DNA from: Bacilli bacterium
Lineage (GTDB): Bacteria; Bacillota_I; Bacilli_A; ML615J-28; CAG-698
Direction of reading: 5' to 3'
Length of the DNA: 39,621 nt
Assembly (NCBI GenBank): GCA_016296945.1
Contig: JAEDHQ010000013.1
Location: 1 to 39,621, forward strand
Below the pieces are notes generated by a model, which was given only the letters and a program-made list of their open reading frames with translations, was not told where the DNA came from and searched no databases. The position numbers were made by a program, and so were the translations under genes. Positions 24,101 through 33,195 of the stretch are shown piece by piece; position 1 is the stretch's first letter, and each line of letters begins with the position of its first letter.

Positions 24101-25349
24101 GCATAACATCATTATACATATCTCTCCCAGCGTTTCCGCCTGGCCAGTCATAATTTGTCATGCAGTCAAGTGCACTTGATCCATTTTCTAATGTTAATGA
24201 ACCACTTCCTTTAATATATCCATAAGCATTTACTTTACCTCCTGATTTTACAATAATTGTACCATAGTTTATTATTATTCCTCGATTACATGCAATAGTG
24301 AGTTTCGGTGTTTGACCGCCAATAAAAGCAGCGGCGGTTAAAGTTGAACCACTTTGTACATTTAATGTTATAGTACTAGGAATAATTAATGAAGAATAAA
24401 CATTTCCAGACGTAGTATTATTAGTATTTACTTCATGGTCAGTAGTTGTATTTGTGTATGGAACAATTAATGTTCTGTTTGATAAATTAAAAGTAGTTGA
24501 TGAATAAGGACTACCTTCTGCTTTTGTTAAGTTACAAAATGACGTAGCTACAAAACTAGTATTTGATAAATTACCTTCAAAAGTAATGGTACCACTTGTA
24601 TTATTTATTGCATCTTCGATTGTAAAATAAGTGCTACCAACTTTAGCTGTTTTATACTTAATTATTAATCGATTATTAATCCATTCGTAATTATCTTTTA
24701 TGTTATCAGCCATTGTAATATTTGCTTGGTAAGTGCTACCAATAATCATATTTGTACCAATACTAGTTCCTAAAGTATAGCTTGCTTGTTTATCAACTGT
24801 TCCATAATAATATAATCCATTATGAATTCCATTAATGAAACAGTTAGCCATACTTAATTCAGATGCGACAACATCATTATTATCAACATATGTTACTTTA
24901 CCATAAATTGCTGTTTGAAAAGCATCCCATGATGTATAGCTAGAATTATAATCTAAATTAATTGTGCTATTGGCTGGTCTAACTTTCTTTTTATTGATTG
25001 TATATTTTACTTGACAGTCGGAATAACCATCTAAAGATATAACAACATCATAAACACCGGCATTAATTGGTTTACCAACAGTATAATTAGAATTTGTTTC
25101 TAATTTATACTTATAAGCAATACCAGTTAAATCAATTGTTGTTCCATCTTTAGGTGATGGAACTTGTTCAGATCCATTATATGTAGTTGATTGTTCTACA
25201 TCAAAATAATCAGATAATGGAAGTGTTGTACTATTATAAATTGGTTTAAAACTAAACTCATAGATTATAATCCACGCAGAAAAACCAACCGTTATTAATA
25301 ACGGAAAAACTATTAACATTATAGATAGAAGTTTGCTTTTTATTTTCAT
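21138..25349 (-). CDS. Giant surface protein with InlB B-type repeats and a C-terminal Hint domain
   Basis: A protein of 1403 residues from ATG 25349, nine bases after AGGAAG; a GTG at 25358 is in frame. N-terminal hydrophobic signal ending VGFSAWII, of the same G-F-x-x-W type as three neighbours. Then an MBG-like region (about 45-115), a long Ser/Thr/Asn-rich beta part, and from about residue 725 several InlB B-type (Listeria-Bacteroides) repeats with W-T/Y-x-N-W endings. At Cys1176 a Hint domain starts: CLVEGTMITLFDGTKKKVED, then GDKLLVFNHEIGDYD and the histidine in VYEHGFFDYD. A helical tail of about 110 residues ends the protein. Hint domains cut the chain before their first Cys through a thioester. 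There is no LPXTG motif. Confidence 0.85.
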   Translation of the reverse strand: MKIKSKLLSIMLIVFPLLITVGFSAWIIIYEFSFKPIYNSTTLPLSDYFDVEQSTTYNGSEQVPSPKDGTTIDLTGIAYKYKLETNSNYTVGKPINAGVYDVVISLDGYSDCQVKYTINKKKVRPANSTINLDYNSSYTSWDAFQTAIYGKVTYVDNNDVVASELSMANCFINGIHNGLYYYGTVDKQASYTLGTSIGTNMIIGSTYQANITMADNIKDNYEWINNRLIIKYKTAKVGSTYFTIEDAINNTSGTITFEGNLSNTSFVATSFCNLTKAEGSPYSSTTFNLSNRTLIVPYTNTTTDHEVNTNNTTSGNVYSSLIIPSTITLNVQSGSTLTAAAFIGGQTPKLTIACNRGIIINYGTIIVKSGGKVNAYGYIKGSGSLTLENGSSALDCMTNYDWPGGNAGRDMYNDVMPTNAWSLHNISCDTYIYAGATYSGYLHVTLSVSSVKNAFETTSVIIGTSSTTNCIFKIASGYIKKSTIKADAWADNHASAEALKTIVGSNQIAGQRDIIELYGTCEDGTLNVSISFLFITVDMKSSTSIPAPISFMDVYIKSGSKITLAKSDYMFLPGSKLVVEEGSELIIGSNVDISIVSMNDFSGVTGARTFTTNYCVDKVDAICIINGKLEVTGGLLGGLIQTTSEGAILNLGSVSGLESTFKSMNDTNSPYYFSKACRVNGNINGTNGNFEQKMYISSEVSTGVYGWNVSDNVTTFTLNFYDFDSKTLLQTTKIYVLNDASGNATYTVNGNEYAPTKLHYDFIGWSDSSGNILTTSLNNGSIVLSSTGTKEYSLYANWTEHVYSLAYTAGYKETEDSEFEEVTRDTDFLNVLDSFTISSFNSEGVLLIPTTAKYNNYKFYGWYVGISSQYIDKQIDSITVSQLETFVNSYGDTIPLFCYFSNIVTYEITFVDNNNEITDASVVNIVQGNTIPLPNDGNQEYTDYDNDTTKRTYFDGWYTDDTYQTKIDPSTNVESYDPDGDAKITLYGKWSSKQIIKFSYKNIDGNGLQTINEEKYLKIGQTLYMLEGIDFSISSTDIGSFNQDYQFSNWYLNGEVYNSSSYLVTESSATFIARYNIRHYSYIYFNISNASATIDGKTYSSTGSTHEVTFSNQTNVESATTPTNTVSITMSLSTSKRGIDITWDTGGTSYDKSESNKSSITYTMLGYSQLTLSGTCLVEGTMITLFDGTKKKVEDINQGDKLLVFNHEIGDYDVAEVLFNDSEPLKKYPIIRLEFSNNSVVRIVYEHGFFDYDLMKYVYIDSNNYSNYIGHRFVATKIIDDRREDTLVTLDNAYITEEYVKLYSPITNYHLNYYTEDILSMPGGIEGLFNIFDYTENLKYDEEKMNADIEKYGILEYEAFKGIVSYEMYASFPTKYFNVAIEKGILSWEKIMYYIERYGVFFQ

Positions 25350-25365
25350 AATAGTCACTTCCTAT

Positions 25366-26046
25366 CTACACATTTATTCCTGATATTGTAACAATAGTTT
25401 TAAATGTTACATTATCGCTATATAAACAAGGATAAATATTATTCTTAAAATAATCTCCAGTAGTTGCAAATAATGCGTATCTTAATGTAAATGTTACTGT
25501 TTCACTAGAATTAGATGAACTATAATTGCTTATTATATTAGTAAAGATAATCTCAATTTTATAACATACTTCTGTAGTATCAATCTTATTTGAAGTATAA
25601 CCCAAAGCAGTAGTTATATTATGACTAATACTTCGATATCCATTGCTATCATTATGAGAAGCAAAAATATTAGTTGAACTAGGAGTAGAAGAATCATATT
25701 GTAATTTTATTGTTAATTTTACAGAATTAAAACCACTAAAGATTTCTGCACATTTCTTTTGGTTAATTATGTAATAAGTGTCAATATAACCTGTATCAAC
25801 AACTACTCCACTACTGTTTAAATATCCCGTGTTTGTATAATTAAAACAAGTAATACCATCAGTACCTTTTGTTGTATCTAAATAAACATAATCACTACTG
25901 TTAACAACAATGTCTGTTACTACACTAGGATTAGCTGTGTCAGTTACTACACCACTTGAGACGTTCCATGAAGCAAAGCCTACACTTACAAGTGATAGGC
26001 ACATCAACAATGTAATTATAAAATAATTGCTACGTCTATGTTTCAT
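25366..26046 (-). CDS. Third small exported G-F-A-x-W protein
   Basis: A protein of 226 residues, start ATG 26046 after AAAGGAG. N-terminal signal LLMCLSLVSVGFASWNVSSG, of the SipW-substrate type as in TasA and camelysin, with Trp where these have Tyr or Phe. The mature part is Ser/Thr/Tyr-rich and predicted all-beta, ending in FTLRYALFATTGDYFKNN and a strand. It lacks the W-G-T-K-F motif of the two first-operon proteins but has a similar layout. It lies between the lipoprotein and the giant Hint protein, probably as a minor or adapter subunit. Inferred cleavage by the operon's signal peptidase. Confidence 0.8.
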   Translation of the reverse strand: MKHRRSNYFIITLLMCLSLVSVGFASWNVSSGVVTDTANPSVVTDIVVNSSDYVYLDTTKGTDGITCFNYTNTGYLNSSGVVVDTGYIDTYYIINQKKCAEIFSGFNSVKLTIKLQYDSSTPSSTNIFASHNDSNGYRSISHNITTALGYTSNKIDTTEVCYKIEIIFTNIISNYSSSNSSETVTFTLRYALFATTGDYFKNNIYPCLYSDNVTFKTIVTISGINV

Positions 26047-26083
26047 AAATGTAGGCTCTCCTTTCTTTTTAATCTAATATTAT

Positions 26084-27184
26084 TTATGTTGTTGGTTCCC
26101 ATTGCGCATATAGCACTAAATCAGAATAAACAGGTGTTAAATCTGTAAATTTAGAACTATTAGCATTTATTATCTTTGTTCGATACCAACCAACAAAGCG
26201 ATATCCATTACGATATGGAATTGGGATTTCCCCAATGCCATTAGTTGAATCTTGGAAATATGTGCCTTTCGCAACTTTATAACTGATTAAACTTCCAGCT
26301 GGCATACTAGCTGGATTATCTAAATCATCTGTATCATTTAAATTAAATGTAATTGTATATTTAACTTGACTAACACCAAACGCAATTACTTCTGTCCAAA
26401 CATTATTTTCTTTAAAGTAAATTACTTGATGATATTTATCATAGTAATAATCTCCATTTTTTCCTTCATCATTAATAGGTTGACTACTTCCTGATAACCA
26501 TTGATTTGGATCTGCAGGCTTATTAAATTTTATTTGTTCAAAAGTATTATCCGTATATGTAATTGTAAGAATATATTCTTTTGCAGTTTCACCACTTACA
26601 ATATTTTTGATTCCGATTCCATCTTTACCATCATTTGGAGCAGGAATATCGACATCAACTTTACTGCCATCAGAAAACTTGAAGACAAATTTTTGACTAC
26701 CATCAGGATTTGCTGTGTAATCATATCCTGAAAAGCCAACGCCTTGATCACCTTTTTCACCTTTTGGAATTAATAATTTTTCAGAAGTTGTTTGATTACT
26801 ATATACAACCCAAATATATTGATTACCTTCTTCATCAATCTCACTTTCGATTCCAGTAATTGATACACCATCTTTAATCTCAAATGAAGCAGGATCAGAG
26901 CGGTCAGTTAGGTAAATTGTAACTACTCTACCACTTCCTTCATCATTATCCTTAACGGCAATAGTTTCAATACCTGTTCCTTGTGGACCGTTTGGTAATA
27001 TAAACACATCATCTGGATATTCTTCATCTTCGTATTTAATAACCATTTTTACAACGTCACCTTCTTCTATTCTTTCAATAGAAGCGATAACTCTACCTGT
27101 TGATGTATTCGTAAATCCACATCCACTAAGAAAACCTATAATGGTTAAAAGCAATAAAGAACAAAATTTAGTTATTCGTTTCAT
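26084..27184 (-). CDS. Surface lipoprotein with short collagen-like segments and an InlB B-type repeat
   Basis: A protein of 366 residues. Signal peptide with lipobox FLSGC (Cys22). The body repeats a beta unit of about 55-60 residues (IETIAVKDND, ITGIESEIDE, ...), with short collagen-like stretches at the joins: GPQGTG, PKGEKGDQGVGFSG and NDGKDGIGI. The C-terminus is an InlB B-type repeat (YRNGYRFVGWYRTK ... LYAQW). It would sit on the outer face of the membrane and extend through the wall. Its ATG overlaps the stop of the upstream beta-helix gene by 4 bases, so the two are co-translated. The ligand is unknown. Confidence 0.85.
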   Translation of the reverse strand: MKRITKFCSLLLLTIIGFLSGCGFTNTSTGRVIASIERIEEGDVVKMVIKYEDEEYPDDVFILPNGPQGTGIETIAVKDNDEGSGRVVTIYLTDRSDPASFEIKDGVSITGIESEIDEEGNQYIWVVYSNQTTSEKLLIPKGEKGDQGVGFSGYDYTANPDGSQKFVFKFSDGSKVDVDIPAPNDGKDGIGIKNIVSGETAKEYILTITYTDNTFEQIKFNKPADPNQWLSGSSQPINDEGKNGDYYYDKYHQVIYFKENNVWTEVIAFGVSQVKYTITFNLNDTDDLDNPASMPAGSLISYKVAKGTYFQDSTNGIGEIPIPYRNGYRFVGWYRTKIINANSSKFTDLTPVYSDLVLYAQWEPTT

Positions 27185-29553
27185 TTTGAACTCTCCTTTT
27201 TTGCATTTTCGACTAATTCTGATACTTGTGGAGTTTGTCCAAACAAGTATCCACTATCATCAGTACAAATGAACTTAAATGGTTCAAATCCTGTTACGAT
27301 AGTAACACATTTCATCATGGCATTTTTAAGAGTGCCATAAGTATTATTAGATTTCAAATCTAAATATTCATCAAGTAAATCAACATATATTTCTGCCGAT
27401 AAAGACTCTTTCATCTCTAATGTATCAACATTAACAACAGACATATTAAGAGATCCTCCATAAAAAGCAACAGGAATATTAACATATGTTTTATCTAACA
27501 CTTTGTATTGTGGACAATTAGCCATTAAATAACTCTTTAAAGGGAAAATTGTATCAATTGTAATTGCTCCATTATAATCCATTCCTATTTGATCTCCAGC
27601 TTCACTAGCAAACACGGAAATATTTTCGTTAATTAAACCAGAAATATCTAATTCGTTACTAGTTTTATAATCATAAAACTTTGTTGTCCCTTTTATATCA
27701 ACTTTTACCGGATATGATAAACCCCCAATATGATTTGGAATATAACTAACATTTAATAATTCTAACAATTGTGCTACATATGAAGGAACACCACCATAAA
27801 TAAATGGACCATTAAACATTGTATCGATTGAAATCGAAGCAATTCCACTACGATAGAACATGGTATCAACAACTTCTAATGTTCCTTTAAATTTGTTAGC
27901 AATTAATGTCTCTTCATTTAATGCTTTTTGAATTGAAATTAAACTTTGTCGCATCTTTTCTTTATCAGAAAATTGTTCAATAATAAAATTATTTAAAATC
28001 TCATCACCAATTGCTTCTTTTTGAAGATAATTTTTAACTTTGCTTCTATTAACATTACCATCCAAGTCTATAAAATCATATTCTTTTTCATCATCAATAC
28101 TTATGTATTCATTACAACCAACTGATACTAAGAAATTAAAAGCATTGCTTACCATACAATTTTTAATCACCGCATTCATTGAAGAATAACTACGAACTAC
28201 ATTCTTACCATTAGATATCTTCGAATTTTTTATCGTAATATTTTCTCCATATGTTTCTAATACTGTACCAGTATAACGTAGATTAGATAAAATATTACCA
28301 AAATCACAATTTTTAAGATTAAGGTCATTTATTAATATATCATTTCCGTTAACATACATTCCGATATTATCTTGTCCAAAAGCTTCAATTAATGGTGTAT
28401 TATTATGATTACCTAATGTATAGATTGGTAATGGCCCTCTAAATAAGTCACTACTTGCAAGTGTTGGCACTTTCACAATTTCACCAGTTTGACTGATTAC
28501 TTCAGTTACAGCAGTTGGATATGTTAAATTATGGAGATTAATTGTATACCCATTTCCATAGAAGTCTTTTTGAACATGTAACCCACATATGATATCTGAA
28601 GATATCTTTTGGTTACTATTTTTATTCCAATTATCAATATAATCAGTACACATTGTTGTTTTAAAACGATAAACATCATTGGAAAAATCAAATTTTGAAT
28701 TCTTTGCAACACCAAATAATTCTACATTATTATTAGTACTAATCCTGTAATTATTTAATGATTCAAATGATTTTCTTAATACTACAATTTCACCGTTTTC
28801 GGAATTGTTTGTACAATCAAGTAAATCTTGATATGTATAAACATTAACTCCGCCATTAATAATATTCATTTTGAAAGTAGGATTATTTGTTATTTCATTT
28901 CCTTTACTATCTAATGTAAAGCTTTCAAGAGAATTAGAATTTTGTTTAATCTTTACTGATAAGTTTTCTAAATCTACTTCAATACCATCAGTTTGTTCTT
29001 TTACATATAAGTCTTCGAAGACTGTAGCGTTATTAGTATCAATTTTAAATTTTACTGTTGCATCAACCTTTTCGCTTTCTTTTAAATCATAACTACCATA
29101 ATAAATTTTTGGATCAATATTATTTTGAGAAGAATTGATTTCTGCTTTGATTAAAACATAAGTACCATCAATAATTAAAGCAGTAAAAGAACGACTAATA
29201 TTACCTTTTTGATTAGAGCAAGTTACTATCACTTCCCCTATTCCTAAGGCTTTAAGATAAAATCTACTTCCTTCTTGTTCAATAATCGCAATATTTTCTT
29301 CAGAGCCATCCTTATTTTGGATGCTCCAAACAAGGTCATTTCCAGCACTAGCTGGATAATCTTTTTCACTTACACCAGTTGCTTCTAACAAATATCTGCC
29401 GCCTTGTAATTCAAATGCTTCAATATCATCATACTTCCAATTAATATCAATAATATCATTACTAATATAATTGAAAGTAGTATTAATAGTTACAATTCCC
29501 AGTAAAGTTAGCAAAAAAGGAATTAATAGTAAGATAATTAAATTTCTTTTCAT
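27181..29553 (-). CDS. Membrane-anchored extracellular protein with a beta-helix region
   Basis: A protein of 790 residues. One N-terminal membrane segment (about 3-24) with no lipobox or G-F-A-x-W motif, so it is probably an uncleaved anchor. Residues 40-220 look like Ig-type beta domains. Residues 330-480 carry repeating N-G-x-x-I-x-x-x-N-L strands (YGNGYTINLHNL, ENITIKNSKISNG, MNAVIKNCMVSN), which suggest a right-handed beta-helix. The rest is mixed. No enzyme motif was recognised. It follows the ABC exporter genes by four bases with only a weak ribosome site, so translation is probably coupled. A scaffold or assembly role at the membrane is inferred. Confidence 0.75.
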   Translation of the reverse strand: MKRNLIILLLIPFLLTLLGIVTINTTFNYISNDIIDINWKYDDIEAFELQGGRYLLEATGVSEKDYPASAGNDLVWSIQNKDGSEENIAIIEQEGSRFYLKALGIGEVIVTCSNQKGNISRSFTALIIDGTYVLIKAEINSSQNNIDPKIYYGSYDLKESEKVDATVKFKIDTNNATVFEDLYVKEQTDGIEVDLENLSVKIKQNSNSLESFTLDSKGNEITNNPTFKMNIINGGVNVYTYQDLLDCTNNSENGEIVVLRKSFESLNNYRISTNNNVELFGVAKNSKFDFSNDVYRFKTTMCTDYIDNWNKNSNQKISSDIICGLHVQKDFYGNGYTINLHNLTYPTAVTEVISQTGEIVKVPTLASSDLFRGPLPIYTLGNHNNTPLIEAFGQDNIGMYVNGNDILINDLNLKNCDFGNILSNLRYTGTVLETYGENITIKNSKISNGKNVVRSYSSMNAVIKNCMVSNAFNFLVSVGCNEYISIDDEKEYDFIDLDGNVNRSKVKNYLQKEAIGDEILNNFIIEQFSDKEKMRQSLISIQKALNEETLIANKFKGTLEVVDTMFYRSGIASISIDTMFNGPFIYGGVPSYVAQLLELLNVSYIPNHIGGLSYPVKVDIKGTTKFYDYKTSNELDISGLINENISVFASEAGDQIGMDYNGAITIDTIFPLKSYLMANCPQYKVLDKTYVNIPVAFYGGSLNMSVVNVDTLEMKESLSAEIYVDLLDEYLDLKSNNTYGTLKNAMMKCVTIVTGFEPFKFICTDDSGYLFGQTPQVSELVENAKKESSK

Positions 29554-29557
29554 TGCT

Positions 29558-31150
29558 TTAATTCACCGTATCTAAATCTAAGAATAGATCCCTTTCATGT
29601 TTAATACAATAAATAATTGGATATATTCCCCCTGCGCTAACAAATACTATTCCAATTAAATGAACAAGATAAATGTTCATATTAAAATATGACAAACCAA
29701 CAACAATCACAAAATACAACAAAGGTAGTGCATAAGCAACTAATGTGGATTTTATTGTAGAACGATGTTTATGATGTCTAATAGAAAGTTCTTCAATTAA
29801 AGACACATAACAATAAGTAACTAATAGTATTGTAACTAAAATAAAACCAAAGATAAATGTAGTAAATGTGATTATTTTACCTATTAATAAAACTAAAATA
29901 GTTATTACAAAAGAAACAAATGATAAGATTAATGGAATCCACAATTTTATTTTCATTTGTTTTTTACAATCCACAGGAATTGTTTTAATTACTTTGATTG
30001 TCTTTTTTTCCATCGTTATATATTGGGAAGCTCCTTGACCAATAATGCTTGTAAAAAGCATTAACAAAAGAATATCAAGGAGAGGAATAAAATTAGGAAA
30101 CAAAGTAAGATAATAACCTAATACTCCATTAGTAAATGTTGTATTAATTGCATTAATAACAAGATAAGCTAAAAATGGTTGTACTACCAACAAACCAACA
30201 AACGAAAGTGAATAATTAGTATTTTTTGTAAGAACAGTCAATTCTTTCTTAATTAATGAAAGTGTAACTGAAGATACTTTAAATTTATTCACTTTTGTTT
30301 TATTTTTAAAATTAATTGTAAAATTACATACATAACGATATGCGAAAATAGTAATACTACAACCAAAAGCAAAGATTCCTGTTGATATTAATAGTAATGG
30401 TAGTAAAGCAATCTTATTCTTTTCTACAAACACACTTGTTAAGAGGTTTGTTGGAAATTGGTATCTCCTTAAACCAATAATAAAACTTATATTCTCTGTC
30501 GTAAATAAGGTATTAATACTATTAGAAGCTACCATACTTACAAATAATCCCAATATTTTTGAGTACAAATAACTGCCAACAAAAAGAATACCAAAAGTAA
30601 GCACATATCTTAAAATAATATTCTTTTTCAAATATTTTTTTAAGATATAATATGGATAAACAAGAATCAAAGCAATACCCATTTCACTTAGAAACGAAAA
30701 CATTGGATAAAAGATTCCTGTATAATAAAACATCAATGATTGACCAAACTTTTTTCCATATGCAATTAGTAATGGAAAAACAAAAACAGCACTAGTTACA
30801 TAATGATTTAAAAATAGAAAAATCATTTTTGATGTAATGATTTTACTATTTGAAACTGGTTTATTAGATAATTGTTCAATATCTTTTTCATCAAAAAATA
30901 ATTTTGATGATCTACTTAAATTAGAAGCAATTATCAAAATCGAAACTATTGATAAGAATAAACATAAAAAAGCATTACTTGCATTATTAATCTTGCTTAT
31001 TTTATTTAATATTTGTGTGAATAAAAACACTTCAATAGCAATAAAACACCCTAAACATATGATTAATGAAAGAACCTTTAATAAAGTTTTGGCAATGCTT
31101 TTTTCATTTCCAAACAAGAGTTTGAAATCTTTTGCCAACAATCCTAACAT
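29558..31150 (-). CDS. ABC-2-type exporter membrane protein
   Basis: A protein of 530 residues with about twelve membrane segments and few charged loops. The cytoplasmic N-terminus (KDFKLLFGNEKSIAKT) is of the kind seen in ABC-2 exporters. Its ATG overlaps the stop of the ATPase gene (TAATG). Together with that ATPase it forms a classic two-gene exporter. What it moves is unknown; its place inside the surface operon suggests a lipid, glycan or peptide needed for the surface structure. Confidence 0.8.
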   Translation of the reverse strand: MLGLLAKDFKLLFGNEKSIAKTLLKVLSLIICLGCFIAIEVFLFTQILNKISKINNASNAFLCLFLSIVSILIIASNLSRSSKLFFDEKDIEQLSNKPVSNSKIITSKMIFLFLNHYVTSAVFVFPLLIAYGKKFGQSLMFYYTGIFYPMFSFLSEMGIALILVYPYYILKKYLKKNIILRYVLTFGILFVGSYLYSKILGLFVSMVASNSINTLFTTENISFIIGLRRYQFPTNLLTSVFVEKNKIALLPLLLISTGIFAFGCSITIFAYRYVCNFTINFKNKTKVNKFKVSSVTLSLIKKELTVLTKNTNYSLSFVGLLVVQPFLAYLVINAINTTFTNGVLGYYLTLFPNFIPLLDILLLMLFTSIIGQGASQYITMEKKTIKVIKTIPVDCKKQMKIKLWIPLILSFVSFVITILVLLIGKIITFTTFIFGFILVTILLVTYCYVSLIEELSIRHHKHRSTIKSTLVAYALPLLYFVIVVGLSYFNMNIYLVHLIGIVFVSAGGIYPIIYCIKHERDLFLDLDTVN

Positions 31151-31896
31151 TATTTTCCTCCATATGTTTCAATGAATATCTTAGATAACTGTAGCCTTTT
31201 GTTAGGATTTTTATTTAAATCAAATAATGAAGCTACAACCCCATCATTTATGATAGCAACACGATCACATAGTTTTGCTACTAAGTCAATGTTGTGACTT
31301 GTAACTAAAACTGTATTGCCATGGTTTGCATATTCACGCATCATTTTTTTCAATTCTTCAACTGCCATAATATCTAGTCCTACTGTTGGTTCATCTAAAA
31401 TCCAAATTTTTGGACTATGTAATAAACTAGCAACCAAACATAACTTTTGTTTCATCCCATGCGAATAATTTGCAATTTGATTAGATAATTCATCAAGATT
31501 CAATTGGAGACGATTACATAAATACTCGGCATTACGTCGGAAGTCTCCTTCGCTTATTTGATAGATACTAGCGATAAATTCTAAAAATTCATAACCAGTC
31601 ATTTCTTCATAACATGTTGGTTCACTTGAAACATATCCGAAAGTTTTCTTAGCTTGAATTGGATCAAGAGTAATATCATAACCAGATAATGTAATTAATC
31701 CTTTCGAGAATCGTTTTGAACCAATCATACAGTCAATAGTAGTTGACTTACCGATTCCATTACGACCAATAAAACCGAATAATTCCCCTTCATAGACATC
31801 CAAGTTTAGTCCTTTTAAAACTACTTTGGGGCCATATGATTTATGTAAATTTTTAATAGAAATCATTGTGTTGACTTGGGAAACGGTATTTTCCAT
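31150..31896 (-). CDS. ABC exporter ATP-binding protein
   Basis: A protein of 248 residues from ATG 31896, with AGGAGG inside the end of the upstream gene; a GTG at 31902 is too close to it. Walker A reads GRNGIGKST rather than the common GPNGAGKTT. The Q-loop region is GYVSSEP, the signature YSHGMKQKLCL, Walker B IWILDEPTVGLD and the switch is TSHNID. Such YSxGMKQ signatures are typical of ABC-2 exporters. It pairs with the membrane protein that overlaps its stop. Confidence 0.92.
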   Translation of the reverse strand: MENTVSQVNTMISIKNLHKSYGPKVVLKGLNLDVYEGELFGFIGRNGIGKSTTIDCMIGSKRFSKGLITLSGYDITLDPIQAKKTFGYVSSEPTCYEEMTGYEFLEFIASIYQISEGDFRRNAEYLCNRLQLNLDELSNQIANYSHGMKQKLCLVASLLHSPKIWILDEPTVGLDIMAVEELKKMMREYANHGNTVLVTSHNIDLVAKLCDRVAIINDGVVASLFDLNKNPNKRLQLSKIFIETYGGK

Positions 31897-31901
31897 AACC
31901 A

Positions 31902-33182
31902 CTACCTCCTTGCATTAATTAGCCAAATTTTATCCTTATTTAAACTTTTCTTAAATGTATATAAAGCCATACAATCCAAACATCGGTAATATGAATGATC
32001 TTCATCAAGATTCTTGCTCTTACAAATTGGACAATATTGACTATATACTTCTTTATTAGCTACAACTTCTATAAATAAGTCATCAATAATAATCTTTGCT
32101 AATTCGCTTTCTTTTAATACATTTTTATTTATTAATTCATTATTTTCATTATAAACATTCCAAATTGTTATTACTTTATTATCAACAACTTCTAATTCTT
32201 TTTTAAACTCTTCTTCATTCTTTTCATTTGGATTGCATATTATACGATGAATAAAATGTTTATCACTGCCTTTGATGCTGCAATCAAAAATGATTTGATT
32301 CATTTTATCAAAATACATAATTAGATTAAATTCATCTTTTATTAATTTAATATTAAACACATTTTCCTTTAGATTTATTTGATTAGATTTTAAAGTTGTT
32401 AACTTAAAACCTTGATTTTTTAATTCCTTTAATATTAATAAGGAATAATATATTCTAAAGTCTTTTGATATTTCAAAAATATCTTCATATTGAATAAACT
32501 TACGATAGAATTTAAAGCAGTAATTATATAATCTATCTTTTAATAAAATATTTGTAGGTTTAATTGCTTTTGAAATTTTAGGATGACGATGAATTTCTTT
32601 ATAAAATTGAGTATTTTTGATAAATTGAAATCTTGTTGATAACATATTTACTTTTTTCAATAATCTTAACACTTGCTCATCATCAATTATTTCTGTTGCC
32701 TCTAAAGCAATTGATGGCAATAAATTAACATAGTAATTAGTATACTGAGTTAATTCTTTATCCAGTAAATCAATAAGCAACACAATAAAAGCATTCTCAT
32801 AGATATTTAACTCATCTGTATATTGATGATGATGAACAAATTCAGGAATCATTTTATAATTTTGTTGTTTCCAAAGCATTGGATCTTTCAATGTCTTCTG
32901 AAAATCTTCTTCAGAAATGTTATTAGCTTTAACACTTCTTAAAATTATTTCCTCGCCTTTATTCGATTTATGTGGATGAGCAATAATCGAATAAATAACA
33001 CTCATTATAAATGATACTTCTTTGAAAAACTTTTCATCACGATTGATAGAACTCTTTTGCAAAGATTTTATATCTAAAGTATTGATATTTTTATAGAAAT
33101 TTTTTACATCTTCATTGCCTTTATAATATTTATTAAATTGAACAATTGATGATTTCAAAATTTGTTCTTCGATTATTCTCAT
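31902..33182 (-). CDS. Probable DUF2357-like partner of the McrB-like ATPase, with C-terminal zinc ribbon
   Basis: A protein of 426 residues, cytoplasmic (no signal or membrane segment). The central part VHHHQYTDELNIYENAFIVL resembles the E-N-x-F-V core of DUF2357 proteins, which are often encoded next to McrB-like AAA+ ATPases; the resemblance is by eye. The C-terminus holds a zinc ribbon, CPICKSKNLDEDH...YRCLDC. I see no clear PD-(D/E)XK nuclease motif. It directly follows the membrane AAA+ gene, with 13 bases between. Inferred to be its partner, linking it to substrate. Confidence 0.6.
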   Translation of the reverse strand: MRIIEEQILKSSIVQFNKYYKGNEDVKNFYKNINTLDIKSLQKSSINRDEKFFKEVSFIMSVIYSIIAHPHKSNKGEEIILRSVKANNISEEDFQKTLKDPMLWKQQNYKMIPEFVHHHQYTDELNIYENAFIVLLIDLLDKELTQYTNYYVNLLPSIALEATEIIDDEQVLRLLKKVNMLSTRFQFIKNTQFYKEIHRHPKISKAIKPTNILLKDRLYNYCFKFYRKFIQYEDIFEISKDFRIYYSLLILKELKNQGFKLTTLKSNQINLKENVFNIKLIKDEFNLIMYFDKMNQIIFDCSIKGSDKHFIHRIICNPNEKNEEEFKKELEVVDNKVITIWNVYNENNELINKNVLKESELAKIIIDDLFIEVVANKEVYSQYCPICKSKNLDEDHSYYRCLDCMALYTFKKSLNKDKIWLINARR

Positions 33183-33195
33183 AAACTACCTACTA

